This document shows, piece after piece, positions 61,405 to 64,000 of a stretch of DNA of 64,000 nucleotides. Location of the stretch: contig JAFMSR010000012.1 in assembly GCA_022818135.1 (NCBI GenBank), positions 4,782,456-4,846,455 of the forward strand, given 5' to 3'. The position numbers were made by a program, and so were the translations under genes. Every line of letters starts with the position of its first letter. Position 1 is the stretch's first letter. This DNA is from Saxidomus purpurata. Taxonomy: Eukaryota; Mollusca; Bivalvia; Venerida; Veneridae. The notes beneath the pieces were generated by a model. The model ran no database searches. It was not told the origin of the DNA and worked only from the letters and a program-made list of their open reading frames with translations.

Positions 61405-62563
61405 TATGGTGGCATATTTCTGCCACCACATAACCACTTAATTATCACGTTATATAACTAGTTAGTCACTTAATTATCATGATAAATATCTGATTAACGC
61501 GTTAATTTTTATGTTCACTAGTTAATCTAGTTAATCACATAATTAACACGATAATTATGTCGTTAACTAGTTATGTAACTAGTTAATCAGAGAAGTATCG
61601 TGATAATTATGTCGTTAACTAGTTAGCAAGATAAGTATCGTGATAATTATGTCGTTAACTAGTTATGTAACTAGTTAATCAGATAATTAACACGATAATT
61701 ATGTCGTTAACTAGTTATGTAACTAGTTAGTCTGATAAGTATCGTGATAATTATGTCGTTAACTAGTTGCTCAGATAAGTATCGTGATAATTATGTGGTT
61801 AACTAGTTATGTAGGTAATTAGTCAGATAAGTATCGTGATAATTATGTGGTTAACTAGTTATGTAACTAGTTAATCAGATAATTAACACGATAATTATCT
61901 GACTAACTAGTTACATAACTAGTTAACCACATAATTATCACGATACTTATTAACTAGTTAGTGAGATAAGTATCGTGATAATTTTGTGGTTAACTAGTTA
62001 TGTAACTAGTTAGTCAGATAATTATCGTGTTAATTATCTGATTAACTAGTTACATAACTAGTTAACCACATAATTATCACGATACTTATCTCACTCACTA
62101 GTTAATAAGTATCGTGATAATTATGTGGTTTACTAGTTATGTAAGTAGTTAATCACATAATTAACACGATAATTATCTGACTAACTACCTAACGACATAA
62201 TTATCACGATATTTATCTGACTAACTAGTTACATAACTAGTTAACGACATAATTATCACGATACTTATCTGATTAACTAGTTAACGACATAATTATCACG
62301 ATACTTATCTCACTAACGAGTTACATAACATGTTAACCACTTAATAGATATCTAAAATATCATTATGTAGGTATCTGTTGGCAGTAGTGGGCAGTAACAT
62401 ACACTTTTTGCGTTGACATAAGTATCTGTTAACATAAAAATTAACGCGTTAATCAGATATTTATCATGATAATTAAGTGACTAACTAGTTAATATAACGT
62501 GATAACTAGTTAATATAACGTGATAATTAAGTGGTTATGTGGTGGCAGAAATATGCCACCATA
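61405..62563. mobile_element. 1,159-bp foldback element with long inverted termini and 6-bp target duplication
   Basis: The ends are inverted repeats of over 100 bp: TATGGTGGCATATTTCTGCC, then ACCACATAACCACTTAATTA, and the reverse complement at the right end. Each end begins with a small hairpin (GGTGGCA, TATTTC, TGCCACC). CATAGT flanks both sides (61,399-61,404 and 62,564-62,569). The interior is built of ACTAGTTA, TAACTAGTTATGTAACTAGT and GATAAGTATCGTGATAATTA words in both orientations. The paralogous site near 51,835 (GATTAGTAGTATATTG) lacks the element. There is no coding capacity. Confidence 0.92.
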
Positions 62564-62574
62564 CATAGTATATA

Positions 62575-63080
62575 GTTTTTAATGAAATGCACAATTATTA
62601 CATATGTAGACATATATTGTACTGCTTTTTTGTTCTTTGTAATTTTATCATTACATTAATCATATTTTATAAAGATGATTACTCTAAAAAATATGTTGAT
62701 GTGTTTGCCAGCATGCTTTTAAAAGATGAAAACGTCGAATAATTTCTCTTTTATAAAAAGTAATTGTTATATTTCATTCCTGGTCAATGCAAAACAAAGG
62801 AAGAAAATCTTTGGCAACTGAAACAACTTCTGTATTTATTCACTCTGCCTTTGATTAGTACAGCTCACATCGTGATGTCTACTTGTATTTATGATTGTGT
62901 TATGGTAATCCTGCAGTTTTGGATTTCTAATGCCGATTTATCATCCCCACTTCGAAACAAATAGTTCCATTTCCGTGTTATTATGAGAAACAAAAAAAAG
63001 GAAACTTGATAAAACAACAAACTAATTGGCATCATAGTGTAGCTTTTTTTAAGTCACCTGAGTACGTAATGCTCATGGTT
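62575..63080. other. Duplicated flank beyond relic D
   Basis: AATGAAATGCACAAT, TTTTTTGTTCTTTG, ATCATTACATTAATCATATT and AGCATGCTT match 51,845-52,000 beyond relic C, showing that the duplicated block extends at least this far. No gene is seen. Confidence 0.75.
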
Positions 63081-64000
63081 AGCTTTTAGTATCGTTGGAT
63101 GTCCGTCGTCCGTCCGCCCGTCCGTCCGTCACTTACAATTTATTTCAAATACAGCTCCTATGAAACCACAAGGCAATGTTGATGAAACTTTTAAGGACTG
63201 TTCCTTGCATAAAGCTCTGGGAATTACATTCCATGCGGAGCTCTGGTTTTCATGGCAATTGAAATGAAAATCTTTAAAAAATCTTCGTCTAAAACCGCAA
63301 GACCCAGAGCTTAAATATTTAGTATTCGGCATTGTCTAGTGGTCCGCTACCAAATTTTTTAATTCATGCCCCGCGTGTTTTTTACATAGATGTTATAAAT
63401 TACAAAATCAAGACACATAGTTCAGATATTTAATGTGAAGCATTGCCTAGTGGTCCTCTTCCAAGTCTGTTAGAGTCATATCCTTGGAGTCAAAATTGAC
63501 TCAGTCCTGGGGGTCAGTGATTTTACCATCTGGGGATCAGTGATATTTTACCACTGGGGTCAGTGATTTTAACATAGACTTATATTGGAAAAAATGTTTA
63601 ACTAATGTCTAAAAGCTAAGATATGTGCTGTGAGGCATTGGCTAGTGTTCTTCTGCCAAGTTTGTTCAAAACATGCACCTGTAGTTAATACTTGCCCTGC
63701 CTTGGGGTCACTTGTTTTTACATAGAGTTATATTGAAAACAATATTTTAAGTCCTCTTGTGTAAAACCGGAAGGCCCAGAGCTCAGATAGTTGGTATGTA
63801 GCATTGACTAGTGGACTTTACCAAGTTTGTTCAAATCCTGCTCTCCGGTGTTAAAATTGACCTTGCTCAGGGGTCACTTATTCTACATAGATTTATATTG
63901 GAAAACTTGCTTTACGGTTTATGTTATAAGGTATTGTTCTGCACATCTCTTGTCTTTAAGAGTTTCGGTTGTGACTTTTGCTGTGTTATGGCCACACTAT
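63080..64000 (+). repeat. Dispersed repeat R1, copy at the window end (incomplete)
   Basis: Opens with GTCCGTCGTCCGTCCGCCCG, then a GTCC tract to 63,130. Three or four ~160-200-bp subunits follow, each with ACCACAAGGC or CCAGAGCTCAGATA, GTAGCATTG, CTAGTGGAC, AAGTTTGTTCAAATC and GGGGTCACTT, then an ATAGATTTATATTGGAAAA end. It runs off the window. Confidence 0.85.

Noticed and set aside
61405..62563. CRISPR-like array because of regularly spaced repeats
   Set aside because: Words occur in both orientations without unique spacers, in an animal genome, within defined inverted termini and a target duplication.

Overview
The window looks like gene-sparse, AT-rich, repeat-laden animal DNA, most likely from a bivalve mollusc. 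That call is an inference. It rests on spliced genes with GT-AG introns, a B-box/propeller gene family of the kind expanded in bivalves, tRNA-derived SINEs, and dispersed repeats with GACA/GTCC tracts of the type common in mollusc genomes. No prokaryotic or viral gene organisation is seen.

Layout. 1-1.74 kb: decayed LINE on the minus strand (endonuclease and reverse transcriptase pieces). 2-21 kb: mostly non-coding, with SINEs, minisatellites, a hAT-like non-autonomous element (19,245-20,343) that splits a SINE, and two minus-strand exons (10,226-10,327 and 8,509-8,688) of a gene I do not recognise. 21.5-25.4 kb: a complete five-exon plus-strand gene for a mitochondrial transcription termination factor of the MTERF3 type. 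26.4-29.1 kb: tandemly repeated dispersed elements, one with a 19-bp minisatellite core. 32.4-34.6 kb: a ~911-bp tandem duplication.

34.7-62.6 kb: a tandem cluster, all on the minus strand, of B-box zinc finger / coiled-coil / beta-propeller (RING-less TRIM-like) genes. Three are intact two-exon genes (558, 558 and 557 aa; coding spans 36,207-38,409, 45,825-49,318 and 57,183-59,849). A decayed 3' relic lies upstream of each (39.35-39.7, 51.1-51.8 and 60.8-61.35 kb). A fourth C-terminal exon (42,749-43,666) is cut off at a repeat junction, and a ~70-bp antisense shard of a B-box exon lies at 49.93-50.0 kb. The repeating pattern of intact gene plus upstream relic suggests that the unit duplicated as a block.

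Paralogue comparison inside the cluster serves as an internal dating and boundary tool. It exposes a 1.1-kb element with four ~157-bp repeats inserted 3' of gene 1, a 1,159-bp foldback element inserted in the third relic, and a related palindromic array filling the intron of gene 3. A 19-bp minisatellite (TGGTCACCATGGTCTACAC type) forms three large arrays (28.15-28.84, 40.15-42.37 and 54.89-55.98 kb). Two of them share both flanks and are therefore internal parts of a larger dispersed element. 63.08-64.0 kb is another copy of a dispersed family running off the window end.
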